Below the pieces are notes generated by a model. The model saw nothing but the letters and a program-made list of their open reading frames with translations. It searched no databases and was not told the origin of the DNA. A stretch of 64,000 nt of DNA from Tetracentron sinense (lineage: Eukaryota > Streptophyta > Magnoliopsida > Trochodendrales > Trochodendraceae), in the NCBI GenBank assembly GCA_015143295.1, contig CM026564.1, positions 12,388,416 through 12,452,415 on the forward strand. Reading direction: 5' to 3'. The position numbers and the translations under genes are program-made. The stretch's first letter is position 1. Every line of letters starts with the position of its first letter. This document shows, in pieces, positions 10,690 through 21,331 of this stretch.

Positions 10690-11031
10690 CTCACAAGTAG
10701 TTTACTTTCCAAGCAAGCATGACATGGCATGACACGCATGATATGATAAGATAAGACAACATGACAAGTTTCAAGTACGGAAATGGTATTTCCAATCAAG
10801 TCAAGTGCACGGTGTTTTCAAGGGTTTTATCGGCTTTTATGAATTTAAGCATGATTATATACTCCTTTACTTTATTGTCATGATATGAATTATTCCTGCT
10901 TTATATGCTTGAATTGTTTCCTGCTTTATGTATGTGAAATGCTTCCTACTTCCTATACTGCTATGGTGTTGCTGTGACTATTGGTTAGTATTTAGTACCC
11001 GCTGAGTATTCCATGCTCAGCCGTACTTCTT

Positions 11032-11151
11032 ATGTCGGCAGGTGACGGCGGAGCAGCTGCTCCATTTGATATCTGTGCTCCGAGTCCATGGGTGGAGGAG
11101 GAGTACGTCGAGGAGCCTTTTGAGGAACCTCCAGGTGAGGGTTACCATTAG
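11032..11151 (+). CDS. LTR short ORF, 39 aa (MSAG / PWVEEEY)
   Basis: It starts in TATGTCGGCAGGT 10 bases after the GCTGAG stem-loop. Residues 11-27 carry PFDICAPSPWVEEEYVE, and the tail is rich in Glu and Pro. There is no signal peptide or membrane segment. It is homologous to the short ORFs in the other Ty3 LTRs. Function unknown; expression not shown. Confidence 0.45.
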   Translation: MSAGDGGAAAPFDICAPSPWVEEEYVEEPFEEPPGEGYH

Positions 11152-11456
11152 GTGGTTGTAGATTCTGAGAGGATTAGCTGTGGGTGAGACGAGAGATTTT
11201 ATCCATGTATTTTGGCGGGTCTGTCCGCACTTTCTTTTGGTTACCTTTTTTTTTTGTATAAACTTGGACCATATGTATATACTTAGAGGTTTGTTAGACT
11301 TCCGCTGTGTTTCATAGTTATGTTTCCGCTATGATGTCCTCTATTGTATATGCTCTGTGGGGTTTTGCAGGTTGGTTTGTCAAGCAAGTCATGTAAGTCA
11401 TGATTGAGTCGTCCAAGATTCACTCTAACTCCTAGGGTGGGTTTTGGGTCGCGACA

Positions 11457-11816
11457 GAAGTGGTATCAGAGCTTAGGCTTTAGGTCTCTAGGGTCACTTA
11501 GAATCTTATACCACGGCTTGACAAGAGCATATGTTAGGAAACAAGTTAGGAAGGAAGTGAGTCGGGAACGAGTCTGGTTCCAAGTTTAAGACTAAACTTT
11601 AGTCTTAGTCTAAAATGGTTGCATTAACCAAGTACGGGTCCTAGGTACGCTAGAACACTAAAGTATAAGTATAATGTGATGAATACTCTGATGACTTGAT
11701 GTGATGTATATTAGTATTATACAACTAATACAAATTGAATTATTGTGAAATGACATGGAAATAAACTGTGGTTTTAGTGAGACTCATGTGGTGCTATTGT
11801 TCTCAGGACTTTAGTC
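11457..11816 (+). other. 5' leader of A with primer binding site
   Basis: Four bases after the LTR comes TGGTATCAGAGCT at 11461-11473, complementary to the 3' end of a plant methionine tRNA; reverse transcription would start there. The rest of the leader has no long frame. It ends with TTCTCAG|GACTTTAGTC before the gag ATG. The TCTCAG is kept just upstream of gag in E and C and could be a splice acceptor for a leader intron. Confidence 0.8.
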
Positions 11817-13097
11817 ATGAGGCGGGGCACACGGGGTCGTGGACCACACACCAGAGCTTCATCTTCTTCCAGAGATGAGGATGAGCAGCCGGACCTCTCC
11901 CAGGTCTTAGGCTCTATTGCTGAGACACTCGCCATCCTGGCGGCTCGGCAAACTATACCGGCATCAGCGGCACCTACTCCACCGCCCGCAGCTCCAGTAC
12001 ATCGTACAGCTGGAGTTGAGGCATTCAGGAGATTGAGGCCTCCATCCTTCCATGGGAGTGTGGACCCTCTTGCTGCGGAGGCGTGGATCCTCCAGATGGA
12101 GAAGATTTTTGCAGTCCTCTCGCCTACAGAGGAGGATAGAGTAGCATGGGCAGTTTTCATGCTAGAGGGTGAAGCCCACCATTGGTGGTTGTCCGCATTG
12201 AGGACGCGAGACTTGACCATGCAGGGTCAACCTTGGACTTGGGAGGAGTTCAAGGATACTTTTTACAAGAAGTATTTTCCGATCGGTGCACGGGAAAAGA
12301 AAGAGAGAGAATTCATCAACCTTGAGCAAGGTTCGATGTCTGTGGCTGCTTATGAGGCCAAGTTCTCGGAGCTATCACGCTTCGCGACACATATGATTGC
12401 CACCGAGGCAATGAAGGCGAGGAGGTTTGAGCAAGGGCTCAAGGATGTCATCATGGAGAAAGTGTCGGTCTTCAGGCACACCACTTACGCCGAAGTAGTG
12501 GATAAAGCCTTGTTGGTTGAGACCAATTCAGAGACCGTGTCCAAGAAGAGAGAATTGGCGAGAGGCCAATCTAGTGGTTCGGTACCTTTAGAGAGGCGGG
12601 CCCGGACTGGTCCTTATCAGTATACATGGCCAGCACCACAGATGAGGCCGACTTATGTGCCTCCAGCACCCCGGCAGTATGTACCCCAGGCACCTCGACC
12701 TCAGGCTCTCCCGGCCCCACGGCCAGTTACCCCTCAGGCAGCAAGGTATACACCACCTCCGGTCCCTCCAGCCTACACATATGAGGTCTGCACTTCATGC
12801 GGCAAAAGGCATCCGGCAGGAGATTGCCGAAGAGCATCTGGTGGATGTTATCATTGCGGTCGCCAGGGCCACATGATCAGGGATTGCCCTAGCCGGCATT
12901 TACCAGGCCAGTCTCAGGGTAGTAAGCCCCCGACACGCCCAGCAGGATCATATCAGGCGTCATCTCAGACTACCCGGTCTACACCTCAGTCTCGCCAGGC
13001 GAACCAGGGGCGTGTATTTGCTTTGACAGAGGGTGATGCACTTGCATCTGATGATGTGGTGCAAGGTACGCGTTTGGAATTATTTTGTTATTCATGA
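11817..13097 (+). CDS. gag: Gag of element A (unspliced form, 426 aa)
   Basis: Structural capsid and nucleocapsid protein of a Ty3/gypsy retrotransposon; it would form cytoplasmic particles and package element RNA. The ATG at 11817 starts an Arg/Gly-rich N-terminus (MRRGTRGRG). The retrotransposon Gag core lies at about residues 75-235 (WILQMEKIF, EGEAHHWW, W-EEFKDTFYKKYFP, LEQGSMSV-EYEAKF-like motifs). A Pro/Ala-rich linker leads to two zinc knuckles, CTSCGKRHPAGDC (from residue 325) and CYHCGRQGHMIRDC (344-357). The last ten residues are read from the putative intron (donor at 13065/13066); splicing would instead continue into protease in the pol frame. The start is supported by the matching MRR start in E and C. 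Confidence 0.93.
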   Translation: MRRGTRGRGPHTRASSSSRDEDEQPDLSQVLGSIAETLAILAARQTIPASAAPTPPPAAPVHRTAGVEAFRRLRPPSFHGSVDPLAAEAWILQMEKIFAVLSPTEEDRVAWAVFMLEGEAHHWWLSALRTRDLTMQGQPWTWEEFKDTFYKKYFPIGAREKKEREFINLEQGSMSVAAYEAKFSELSRFATHMIATEAMKARRFEQGLKDVIMEKVSVFRHTTYAEVVDKALLVETNSETVSKKRELARGQSSGSVPLERRARTGPYQYTWPAPQMRPTYVPPAPRQYVPQAPRPQALPAPRPVTPQAARYTPPPVPPAYTYEVCTSCGKRHPAGDCRRASGGCYHCGRQGHMIRDCPSRHLPGQSQGSKPPTRPAGSYQASSQTTRSTPQSRQANQGRVFALTEGDALASDDVVQGTRLELFCYS

Positions 13098-13208
13098 TTG
13101 ATATGTTGCGTTTTATTCCTTGTGTACATACTTGGTATGATATATATATATACCTATGTGTATACTCTGTTGATGCATGGATTAACTCCACTAGTTAAAA
13201 AATTTCAG
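13066..13208 (+). other. Putative gag-pol intron of element A (143 nt)
   Basis: The donor is GTGCAAG|GTACGCG and the acceptor is AAATTTCAG|GAACC. Gag and pol lie in different frames. Removing 143 nt fuses them in one frame of 1524 codons across a split Gly codon (phase 1). The gag stop at 13095-13097 lies within the intron. The flanking coding sequence is conserved in the other elements, while the intron body differs. Confidence 0.7.
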
Positions 13209-16200
13209 GAACCCTACTAGTCAATGAGTATTTGGCTCGAGTATTGATTGATACCGGGTCTACTCATTCGTTTGTCTCGCCGAGTTTTTCAGAAGGTTTT
13301 TCTGCAGGGCCAAGTCAGCTAGAACCGGAGTTAGCCATTTCGACTCCTCTCGGCAAAACAGTATTGGCAGATAAAGTGTATAGAAATAGTGTGGTCCAAG
13401 TTGGAAGCCACGAATTGGCGGTTGATCTCATCGTCCTTGGATTCCAGGACTTCGATGTTATATTGGGAATGGATTGGTTAGCAGCACATCATGGGCATGT
13501 AGCTTGCTTTGAGAAAATGGTACTCTTCAAGCCAGTAGGAGGAAAACCATTCCACTTTCGCGGGTTGAAAAGCAGATCTATTGCTCGCTTTGCGGCATTG
13601 AGCTTAGCTAACCCCGAGGCAAAGGACTCATCAACTATTCCGGTTGTGAGTGAGTTCCTGGATGTATTTCCAGAGGAGTTGCCAGGATTGCCTCCAGACA
13701 GGGAGATTGAGTTTATGATCGAGCTTGCACCAGGCACAGCTCCTGTATTCAGAGCTCCATATAGAATGGCCCCTATTGAACTCAAGGAGTTAAAGACTCA
13801 GTTGGAGGAATTGCAAGGCCTTGGCTTCATTCGACCAAGTGTCTCACCATGGGGTGCCCCAGTGTTGTTTGTCAAGAAGAAAGATGGTTCGATGCGGATG
13901 TGTGTCGATTACCGGCAATTGAACAAAGTCACTATAAAGAATAGGTATCCATTGCCTAGGATTGACGACTTGTTCGATCAGTTGAAGGGAGCAAGATTTT
14001 TCTCAAAGATAGATCTTCGATCGGGTTATCACCAGTTGAAGATTAAGGTGGAAGATGTTCCCAAAACTGCTTTCAGGACTCGATATGGACATTACGAGTT
14101 CTTGGTGATGCCTTTTGGACTCACGAACGCGCCGGCAGCCTTTATGGATTTGATGAACCGGGTGTTCCGGCCATATCTTGATAGGTGCGTGATTGTATTT
14201 GTTGATGACATTTTGGTTTATTCCCAGACACGGGAAGATCACACACGCGACCTGCGCCTTGCTTTGGAAATGCTAAGAGAGCACAAGCTATACGCCAAAC
14301 TTAGCAAGTGTGAGTTTTGGTTGGAAGAGGTGGCATTCCTAGGCCACGTTGTATCGGCGGAAGGCATTTCGGTGGATCCAAAGAAGATAGAGGCAGTCAT
14401 GAATTGGGCGAGGCCCAAGAGTGTTATTGAGATACGCAGCTTTCTTGGGCTGGCAGGCTACTACAGGAGATTCGTAGAGGGTTTCTCTAGCATTGCAGCA
14501 CCGCTTACTCACCTGACAAGGAAGAATGCGAAGTTTGTTTGGAGCGACAAGTGTGAGATCAGTTTCACGGAACTGAAGAAGAGGCTTACTGCAGCTCCTG
14601 TCCTTACAGTGCCATCCGGACCTCTTGGGTATGAGGTGTACAGTGATGCCTCACACGTTGGACTTGGATGTGTGCTTATGCAACACAAGAAAGTCATTGC
14701 CTATGCATCAAGGCAGTTGAAGGAGCATGAGAAGAACTATCCTACGCACGACTTGGAGCTTGCGGCGGTCGTGTTTGCACTTAAGATTTGGCGTCATTAC
14801 CTTTATGGGGTGGAGTTCTATGTGTTCACTGATCACAAGAGTCTCAAGTATCTCTTTTCCCAAAAGGAGCTGAATCTAAGGCAAAGGCGTTGGATGGAAT
14901 TTCTGAAGGACTATGATTGTACCATTCAATACCACCCGGGTAAAGCAAATGTAGTGGCTGATGCTTTGAGTAGAAGACCTCCGGGGTTATTAGCATGCAT
15001 GTTAGTGCAGGAATGGAAGCTACTTGAAGACTTGGCAAATCTGGACATTAGTGTGAATGACTCTGTCCGTAGTCCTATCTTGGCAAATGTCACAGTTCGG
15101 CCATACATTATAGATTTGATCCAAGAATACCAAGCCACGGATGCTGAATTGTTGGCTTATCGGGACAAGGAAGTTGCTAAGGGTAGTGAGGACTTCTCTC
15201 TCACTAGCCGAGGTGCTATCACATTCAAGGGAAGGCTGTGTGTTCCAGCCAATGCAAATCTTCGGAGGGAGATTATGGATGAAGCCCACCGGGCAAAGTA
15301 CACTGTGCATCCAGGGGGTACGAAGATGTACCGGAACCTCAAGAGTCACTTTTGGTGGCGGAATATGAAGAGGGAGGTTGCGGAATATGTAGCACGGTGC
15401 TTGGTGTGCCAACAGGTGAAAGCAGAACACATGCGGCCCGCAGGTCTATTACAGTCCCTTCCGATTCCCGAGTGGAAATGGGAGAACATATCCATGGATT
15501 TCATAGTTGGCTTGCCAAAGACGGCAAGGGGTTCAGATGCGATATGGGTAATAGTGGATCGTTTGACGAAGTCCGCTCACTTCTTGCCTTACCGAACTAC
15601 TTTCAACTCTAGTCAGTTAGCTGCTTTGTACATCAAGGAAGTGGTGAGGTTGCACGGAGTGCCTGTCAGTATTGTGTCGGATCGGGATCCAAGATTCACT
15701 TCACGATTCTGGAAAAGCTTTCAGGAAGCTATGGGTTCCCGACTTGATTTCAGCACTGCTTTTCATCCACAAACGGATGGACAAACCGAGAGGGTGAACC
15801 AAGTAATAGAAGATATGCTTCGGGCTTGTATGCTGGATTTCAAAGGCAGTTGGGAAGAGCACTTGCCTTTGGTGGAGTTTGCCTACAACAATAGCTATCA
15901 GGCGAGTATCCAAATGGCTCCGTTCGAGGCTTTGTATGGGCGAAGCTGCAGGTCTCCTCTCTACTGGGATGAGGTAGGAGAAAGAAAAGTACTTGGTCCG
16001 GAGTTGATTGAGCAAACAGCTAGTATAGTCAAGATCATCCGGGATCGGTTGAAAGCCGCTCAAGATCGCCAAAAGAGCTATGCAGACACGCGCCGCAGGG
16101 ACTTGGAATTTCAAGTAGGGGATCGAGTCTTTGTGAAAGTATCTCCTAGCAAAGGGATTATGAGATTCGGCAAAAGAGGCAAGCTTAGTCCTCGCTATGT

Positions 16201-16534
16201 TGGACCGTTTGAGATTATCACGCGGGTTGGTGAAGTTGCTTATCGAGTAGCTCTTCCACCTCACATGGCCGCGGTTCACAACGTTTTCCACGTGTCTATG
16301 CTTCGGAAGTACATTGCGGACCCTTCGCATATACTAGAATTGGAACCGTTGGAAATTCGAGAAGATCTCACGTTGGTTGAGAAGCCGATTCACATATTGG
16401 ATCGGAGAGATCAAGTGCTTCGCAACAAGACAATCCCTTTGGTTCTCGTGCAGTGGCAACACCATGCTCGGGAAGAAGCTACATGGGAGCGTGAAGCCGA
16501 AGTCAAAGCGAAGTACCCGGAATTGTTTGAATGA
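13209..16534 (+). CDS. pol: Pol of element A (PR-RT-RNaseH-IN-chromodomain)
   Basis: Polyprotein that copies and integrates the element. Aspartic protease: DTG at 13250-13258, later ILGMDWL. Reverse transcriptase: [28 protein letters not shown], then FVDD with the catalytic pair at 14204-14209. RNase [11 protein letters not shown] near 14638, [10 protein letters not shown] and [11 protein letters not shown]. Integrase: H-H-C-C zinc finger at about 15290-15410 and a DD35E core with Asp at 15497, Asp at 15680 and Glu at 15788. The C-terminus (about 16390-16525) has the aromatic/Glu pattern of a chromodomain ([18 protein letters not shown]), which guides chromoviruses to heterochromatin. There is no ATG at the beginning; the frame is open from the acceptor at 13208, so expression is inferred to need splicing. 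No internal stop. Confidence 0.95.
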
Positions 16535-16600
16535 ATTTTGTATAGGTTTTGTATATGTAGCTTGTAATATTGTTTGATTCTGTAATGCATGTCTCATCCA

Positions 16601-16635
16601 AATTTCGAGGACGAAATTTTGTAAGGGGGGAAGGA
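16601..16635 (+). other. Inverted repeat and polypurine tract of A
   Basis: AATTTCGAGGACGAAATT (16601-16618) is a 7-bp stem around AGGA, followed by the purine run AAGGGGGGAAGGA up to the LTR start. The purine tract would prime plus-strand DNA synthesis. The AATTTCG stem is kept in C, E and A2 with few changes. Confidence 0.85.
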
Positions 16636-16845
16636 TGTAGAGCCCCGGACCTTTTCACATTTATGCATGACCCTTCGTAGCCATTTTTCCTTTAAAGTAA
16701 TGCAATTAATAAATAAGGAAGAAATTGGAAATTCCGAAACGTCAGAAATGTTCGTTTTCGAAGTACGAACCCAACGCAAGTTGAACCGTCGAAATCCGAT
16801 GAGCGAGTCAAAAGATATGGTCAAAACAGTCCAGACATACAGAGA

Positions 16846-17097
16846 ACCGATCGCTCGGTCCAGTCAGCGATCGATCGGTCCATAACCGATCGATCGGTAG
16901 CTATCGCGCGGTCAGAAAGTTTGTATGGAGAAATTTTCCAGAGAGTGAAATTTCAACCGATCGCTCGGTTATGAAACCGATCGATCGGTAGGCAACCGAT
17001 CGATCGGTCATTAACACCGATCGCTCGGTCCTCGCGTTTTACAGAATTTTCACTAAGGGCAATTTCGGCATTCGGGTGTTATACCCTTTCTTATATA
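16846..17097 (+). promoter_or_regulatory. U3 palindrome array and TATA box of A 3' LTR
   Basis: Copy of the 5' LTR array in four-plus-four form, with TTATATA at 17091-17097. In this position it could drive read-out transcription into the B sequence downstream. Confidence 0.65.
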
Positions 17098-17949
17098 GGA
17101 TTACCCGAGCCTTTAGGGCTCATTCTCAACCCTTAGAAGATTTGGGAGATTAGAAGAGAGGAGAAAGGGTTCCTAAACCTAGGGTTTCCATTTTGAAGAG
17201 AAATCTAAGGGTTTTGAAATCCTAGATCAACCTCAAGCTCGATTTCTTCAAGATTTCGGTTCAAGCATTCGTGGAGCTCGTGTGGGGCACTCTCCTCAAG
17301 CTAGGGCAACAACTCACGTGCGTTTGGTGGAGGATTTCTTCCCCCATTTGTCAAGGTCGGTGCTTTTTACTACCCTCCTAGTTATAGCCTCTCCTTTCCT
17401 TATTTCTTCTTGTTTTCCTTCATATATATATATATATTATGAGATGGGTGGTATGTATGGTAAATGGAGAGGGATGTTGGCGAATGGATGCCGTGTGGAT
17501 GATGTAATGAATGAATGGGGAAGGGCATAGTACTAATAATAAACATACAAGTGTGATGTGAGTATAACCCACCTAGAAAAGCATGTAGTAGGGTTAATGA
17601 ATAATGAATGTACCATGTTTGATGAAATGCCAAGGTGAATAAAATGAATGATAAATGAAGAAAATGCATGTTTAAGGTTTATGGAAATTGCTAGGGTTAT
17701 GATAGTGTGATTGTTCGCTTTCCCTAAATGATATCAATATTAAATTGCCCAAATCATTGATGTTATGTGTTATGAATTACTCAAATGCCGTATTTAATTC
17801 CAAATGTAAGTATGCACACGACCTCACGAGCACGCATACATGACATGATTTACCGAGGTTTTCAAGAATGGGATTTAGAGGTGGGGCATATCGTACGATA
17901 TGTTTTACCTCGCTTTTGGCAAGGACAAGACAATCATACATTTTCATAA

Positions 17950-18176
17950 GAAGGGTCTCCCTTCCCTCGCAAGTGCATACTTAACATAAGAAGGGCCTCC
18001 CTTCCCTCGCAAGTACATCTCACAAGAACATCTCACAAGTGAAAGGACATGACATGAGCATTTAGGAAGAAGGGTCTCCCTTCCCTCACAAGTAGTTTAC
18101 TTTTCCAAGCATGATACAAGCATGACATGGCACGGCATGACAAGCATGGGCATTTAGGATGAAGGGTCTCCCTTCC
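17950..18176 (+). repeat. Four GAAGGG hairpins in A 3' LTR
   Basis: Same four units and spacing as 10463-10689. Confidence 0.85.
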
Positions 18177-18518
18177 CTCACAAGTAGTTTACTTTCCAAG
18201 CAAGCATGACATGGCATGACACGCATGATATGATAAGATAAGACAACATGACAAGTTTCAAGTACGGAAATGGTATTTCCAATCAAGTCAAGTGCACGGT
18301 GTTTTCAAGGGTTTTATCGGCTTTTATGAATTTAAGCATGATTATATACTCCTTTACTTTATTGTCATGATATGAATTATTCCTGCTTTATATGCTTGAA
18401 TTGTTTCCTGCTTTATGTATGTGAAATGCTTCCTACTTCCTATACTGCTATGGTGTTGCTGTGACTATTGGTTAGTATTTAGTACCCGCTGAGTATTCCA
18501 TGCTCAGCCGTACTTCTT

Positions 18519-18638
18519 ATGTCGGCAGGTGACGGCGGAGCAGCTGCTCCATTTGATATCTGTGCTCCGAGTCCATGGGTGGAGGAGGAGTACGTCGAGG
18601 AGCCTTTTGAGGAACCTCCAGGTGAGGGTTACCATTAG
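18519..18638 (+). CDS. LTR short ORF, 39 aa, 3' LTR copy
   Basis: Identical frame to 11032-11151 (MSAG start, PWVEEEY core). It would only be expressed from read-through or from a transcript starting in this LTR. Confidence 0.4.
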   Translation: MSAGDGGAAAPFDICAPSPWVEEEYVEEPFEEPPGEGYH

Positions 18639-18948
18639 GTGGTTGTAGATTCTGAGAGGATTAGCTGTGGGTGAGACGAGAGATTTTATCCATGTATTTT
18701 GGCGGGTCTGTCCGCACTTTCTTTTGGTTACCTTTTTTTTTTGTATAAACTTGGACCATATGTATATACTTAGAGGTTTGTTAGACTTCCGCTGTGTTTC
18801 ATAGTTATGTTTCCGCTATGATGTCCTCTATTGTATATGCTCTGTGGGGTTTTGCAGGTTGGTTTGTCAAGCAAGTCATGTAAGTCATGATTGAGTCGTC
18901 CAAGATTCACTCTAACTCCTAGGGTGGGTTTTGGGTCGCGACAATCTC

Positions 18949-19020
18949 AGTCAAATCTTGGGATTTGATGTATGCCCCCCAAGAACTGTTTTTCTAAAAT
19001 TAAAAAGAGGCATACTTTCA
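18949..19020 (+). mobile_element. B LTR1, third segment (3' end)
   Basis: After the ATCTC duplication of A the B LTR resumes and ends ...AGAGGCATACTTTCA. It matches LTR2 at about 54229-54300. Confidence 0.85.
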
Positions 19021-19370
19021 ATGGTATCAGAGACTTAGCTATGCTTCCTTTGATTTTATTGTATAATCAAATTTTAATTATATCAACATTGCCTCCCCTA
19101 TGAATTTTGGTTACCCTAATGAATCAATTTTCTAGATTCTTGATTATTGGATAATCATTAATAGGGTTAAAGAATCCCCCTCTAGTTATTGAGGGAGTAA
19201 TCAAGCCCTTAGAAATTAGTGTGATACTAATTTCAGTTTTGGATGATTCCAAAACCTCTCAAAATTTAATAGGGATAGGTATTTACAGATATGTAAATTT
19301 GGTTATAGCCCTTAAGGATTTAGAGATCCTTTTGAGAGCCCTAGGCATGTTTTCCCTTTGATATAGACCA
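19021..19370 (+). mobile_element. B interior 1, first part
   Basis: TGGTATCAGAGAC at 19022-19034 is a primer site with one change. The rest is homologous to 54302-54660 (TTGATTATTGGATAATCATTA; CCCTTAAGGATTTAGAGATC) and non-coding. It is cut by C at about 19371. Confidence 0.75.
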
Positions 19371-19606
19371 CTTAGACCCCGAATCCGTATTTCACTAAAT
19401 AGTGAATAGTGTGTGAATAGTGCTCAAGTGTGGTTTTGTACACTAATGGGCCTTATGTTAATATACATGTTTGGAATTATGGCGTGCATGCTCTAATAGG
19501 TCTATATATGCTTAAGGAGTGTGTTTAGAGCATAAAAGGTGTTGGAAGTGGGATTGAGAAAGATCCAAGTAGTGAAAACAAGGTTTTATAGCAAAACAGG
19601 GGATCA

Positions 19607-19838
19607 CCGATCGCTCGGTGATAACCTCCGATCGACCGGTCTTATACCGATCGCTCGGTAGCTATCGAACGGTTAACTTTTTTGTATGGGAAATAATTTC
19701 AGAGAGGGTGTATTCAACCGATCTCTCAGTTGAAACCACCGATCGCTCGGTCTGTACCACCGATCAATGGGTCATACACAGATTTTTTTCATTAAGGGTG
19801 TTTAAGACTTTAACCACTACCCTTTGCCTATATAAGGG
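19607..19838 (+). promoter_or_regulatory. U3 palindrome array and TATA box of C 5' LTR
   Basis: Palindromes between 19607 and 19772, several decayed (for example ACCGATCAATGGGT), then CTATATAAGG at 19829-19838. Confidence 0.65.
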
Positions 19839-20279
19839 CTGGGTTCATGCCTTAGGGTTTCAAAAACCCTTTGTGCATTATTTTGAGAGAGGTTTGAAAG
19901 GAGAAGAGGAGAGAAACTAGGTGTTGCTCAAGCTTGAAGGAAGATCAATATCCTTCCATTCTTTTGGTATTTCTCAACAAAGAACTTGAGGTGTTCAAGT
20001 GTTCCAAGCTTTTGGAATCAAAACCACTGATTTCACCAAGGTAGATATACTCTACTACCAATCTTGCTGTAGCACCCTGGACTTTTCCGTACTTAATGAA
20101 GAGCACTTTCGTAACTAATTGGCCTTTCAGATAGTCTAATTAATAAATAAGGAAGAAATTGAAGATTCTGAACTGCCAGAAATGTTCCTTTTCGAAAAAT
20201 GAATCCAATGCAATTTGAATTGTCAAAATCCGATGAACGAGTCAAAAGATATGACCGAAATAGCAAAAACCTGCAGAGC

Positions 20280-20475
20280 ACCAATCGCTAGGGATCAATC
20301 GGTCCACAACTGATCGCTCGGTCCAAACTGGCAATCGATCGGTAGCTATCAATTGGTTAACGTTTTTGTATGGATAATTTTTCCAAAGAGGATGTTTTTG
20401 ACTGATTGCTCGATCAAGAACACTGGTCACTCGGTAGGCGACCGATCGCTCGGTATTAGCCACCGATTGATCAGT
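20280..20475 (+). promoter_or_regulatory. Decayed U3 palindrome array of E 5' LTR
   Basis: The same two-block layout as in D, but many CG steps are now CA or TG (for example ACCGATTGATCAGT at 20462). No clear TATA box follows (ACCTTTAAGGC near 20536). Confidence 0.55.
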
Positions 20476-21331
20476 TTATCGCGTTTTGCAGAAATTTCAT
20501 TAAGGACTTTTTCGTCTTTTGGAGTATTCAACCCTTACCTTTAAGGCTTGCACGAGCCTTGGGTCCTCATTTTTCATCACACTTAGAGAGTTTTGAGAGA
20601 AAGGGAGAGAGGAGAAAAGGGTTTTGAACCCTAGGGCATCATTGAACCAAATCAAGGGTTTTGAAAACCCAAGAGCACCCCAAAGGCTTGGATTCTTCAA
20701 ATCCAAGGTGAAGCACATGTGGAGCTCGTTCTCCAAGCTAGGGTAACATCTTCCCCGGCATTCTCAAGGGTTTTCTTCCTTCTTTTCAAGGTTAGTACAC
20801 TCTTCCTAACTACTTTGGTAATAACCTAGACTTCTTGTGAATATGGTGTGCTGTATCTTCCCCATTCATCCTTGGTGTTGATATATGCTAAATTCCTAAA
20901 ACACAAACAGGATAATATGAATAAATGGTGGTATTTATGGATGGATGAAGGGAATAAGGTGATGGGATGCTATGTTGTGATGTGTTGAATGATGGAAATG
21001 GTGGGAGGGTATGGTACACATAATGAATGCACATGTGATGCTTGATGGAATGCTTGAGAAAGAAATTATGAGTTTAAAGGACCACAGAAAATGTAGGACA
21101 CCACTTTCTTGGTAAAATGCATGAATAAAAATACTTTGAATTGAATGATGTTTGAAAAGCATGATTCATGTAGTTTCCCTAAAATGGCGATTGTGACCAT
21201 ATTTTTATATGCTTGTTTAAATTCTCATATGAATGTGCTAAGAATTGATATGCAATATGTTACTCCTCAATTCGTATATGTCATCATGTTTCACAAATAG
21301 CTATGCACAAGCACACATGTATATGGAGGAA

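Larger units (their letters stand above)
9149..11456 (+). mobile_element. 5' LTR of A
   Basis: It begins TGTAGAGCCCCGG and ends GGTCGCGACA. It holds, in order, the conserved pre-array block, the palindrome array, a TATA box, a (TA)n tract at about 9937-9951, four GAAGGGTCTCCCTTC hairpins, the GCTGAG stem-loop and the short ORF. Confidence 0.95.
9149..18943 (+). mobile_element. Intact Ty3/gypsy chromovirus A (Tekay/Del type)
   Basis: A complete 9795-bp element: LTR, PBS, leader, gag, intron, pol with chromodomain, PPT, LTR, flanked by ATCTC (9144-9148 and 18944-18948). The LTRs are equal in length (2308 bp), and every landmark compared is exactly 7487 bp apart, so insertion was very recent. 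All catalytic motifs are present and no stop breaks gag or pol. The empty site can be seen in B LTR2 near 54220. It is the only candidate for an autonomous element in the window. Confidence 0.95.
16636..18943 (+). mobile_element. 3' LTR of A
   Basis: Same length as the 5' LTR (2308 bp). All sub-features are offset by 7487: palindrome array 16846-17029, TATA 17091-17097, hairpins 17950-18176, stem-loop 18488-18508 and short ORF 18519-18638. I saw no difference in the stretches compared, but did not compare every base. Confidence 0.95.

Noticed and set aside
11461..11473. tRNA gene at the primer sites
   Set aside because: Only the 12-13 bases complementary to a tRNA 3' end are present; there is no cloverleaf.
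11774..12220. 148-codon minus-strand frame opposite gag
   Set aside because: Shadow of the strongly coding gag strand; no motif, and it is not kept in E or C.
15701..16330. 209-codon minus-strand frame opposite integrase of A, and the similar 297-codon plus-strand frame at 59639-60532
   Set aside because: Both are antisense to the same conserved integrase region, so their similarity follows from the pol strand.
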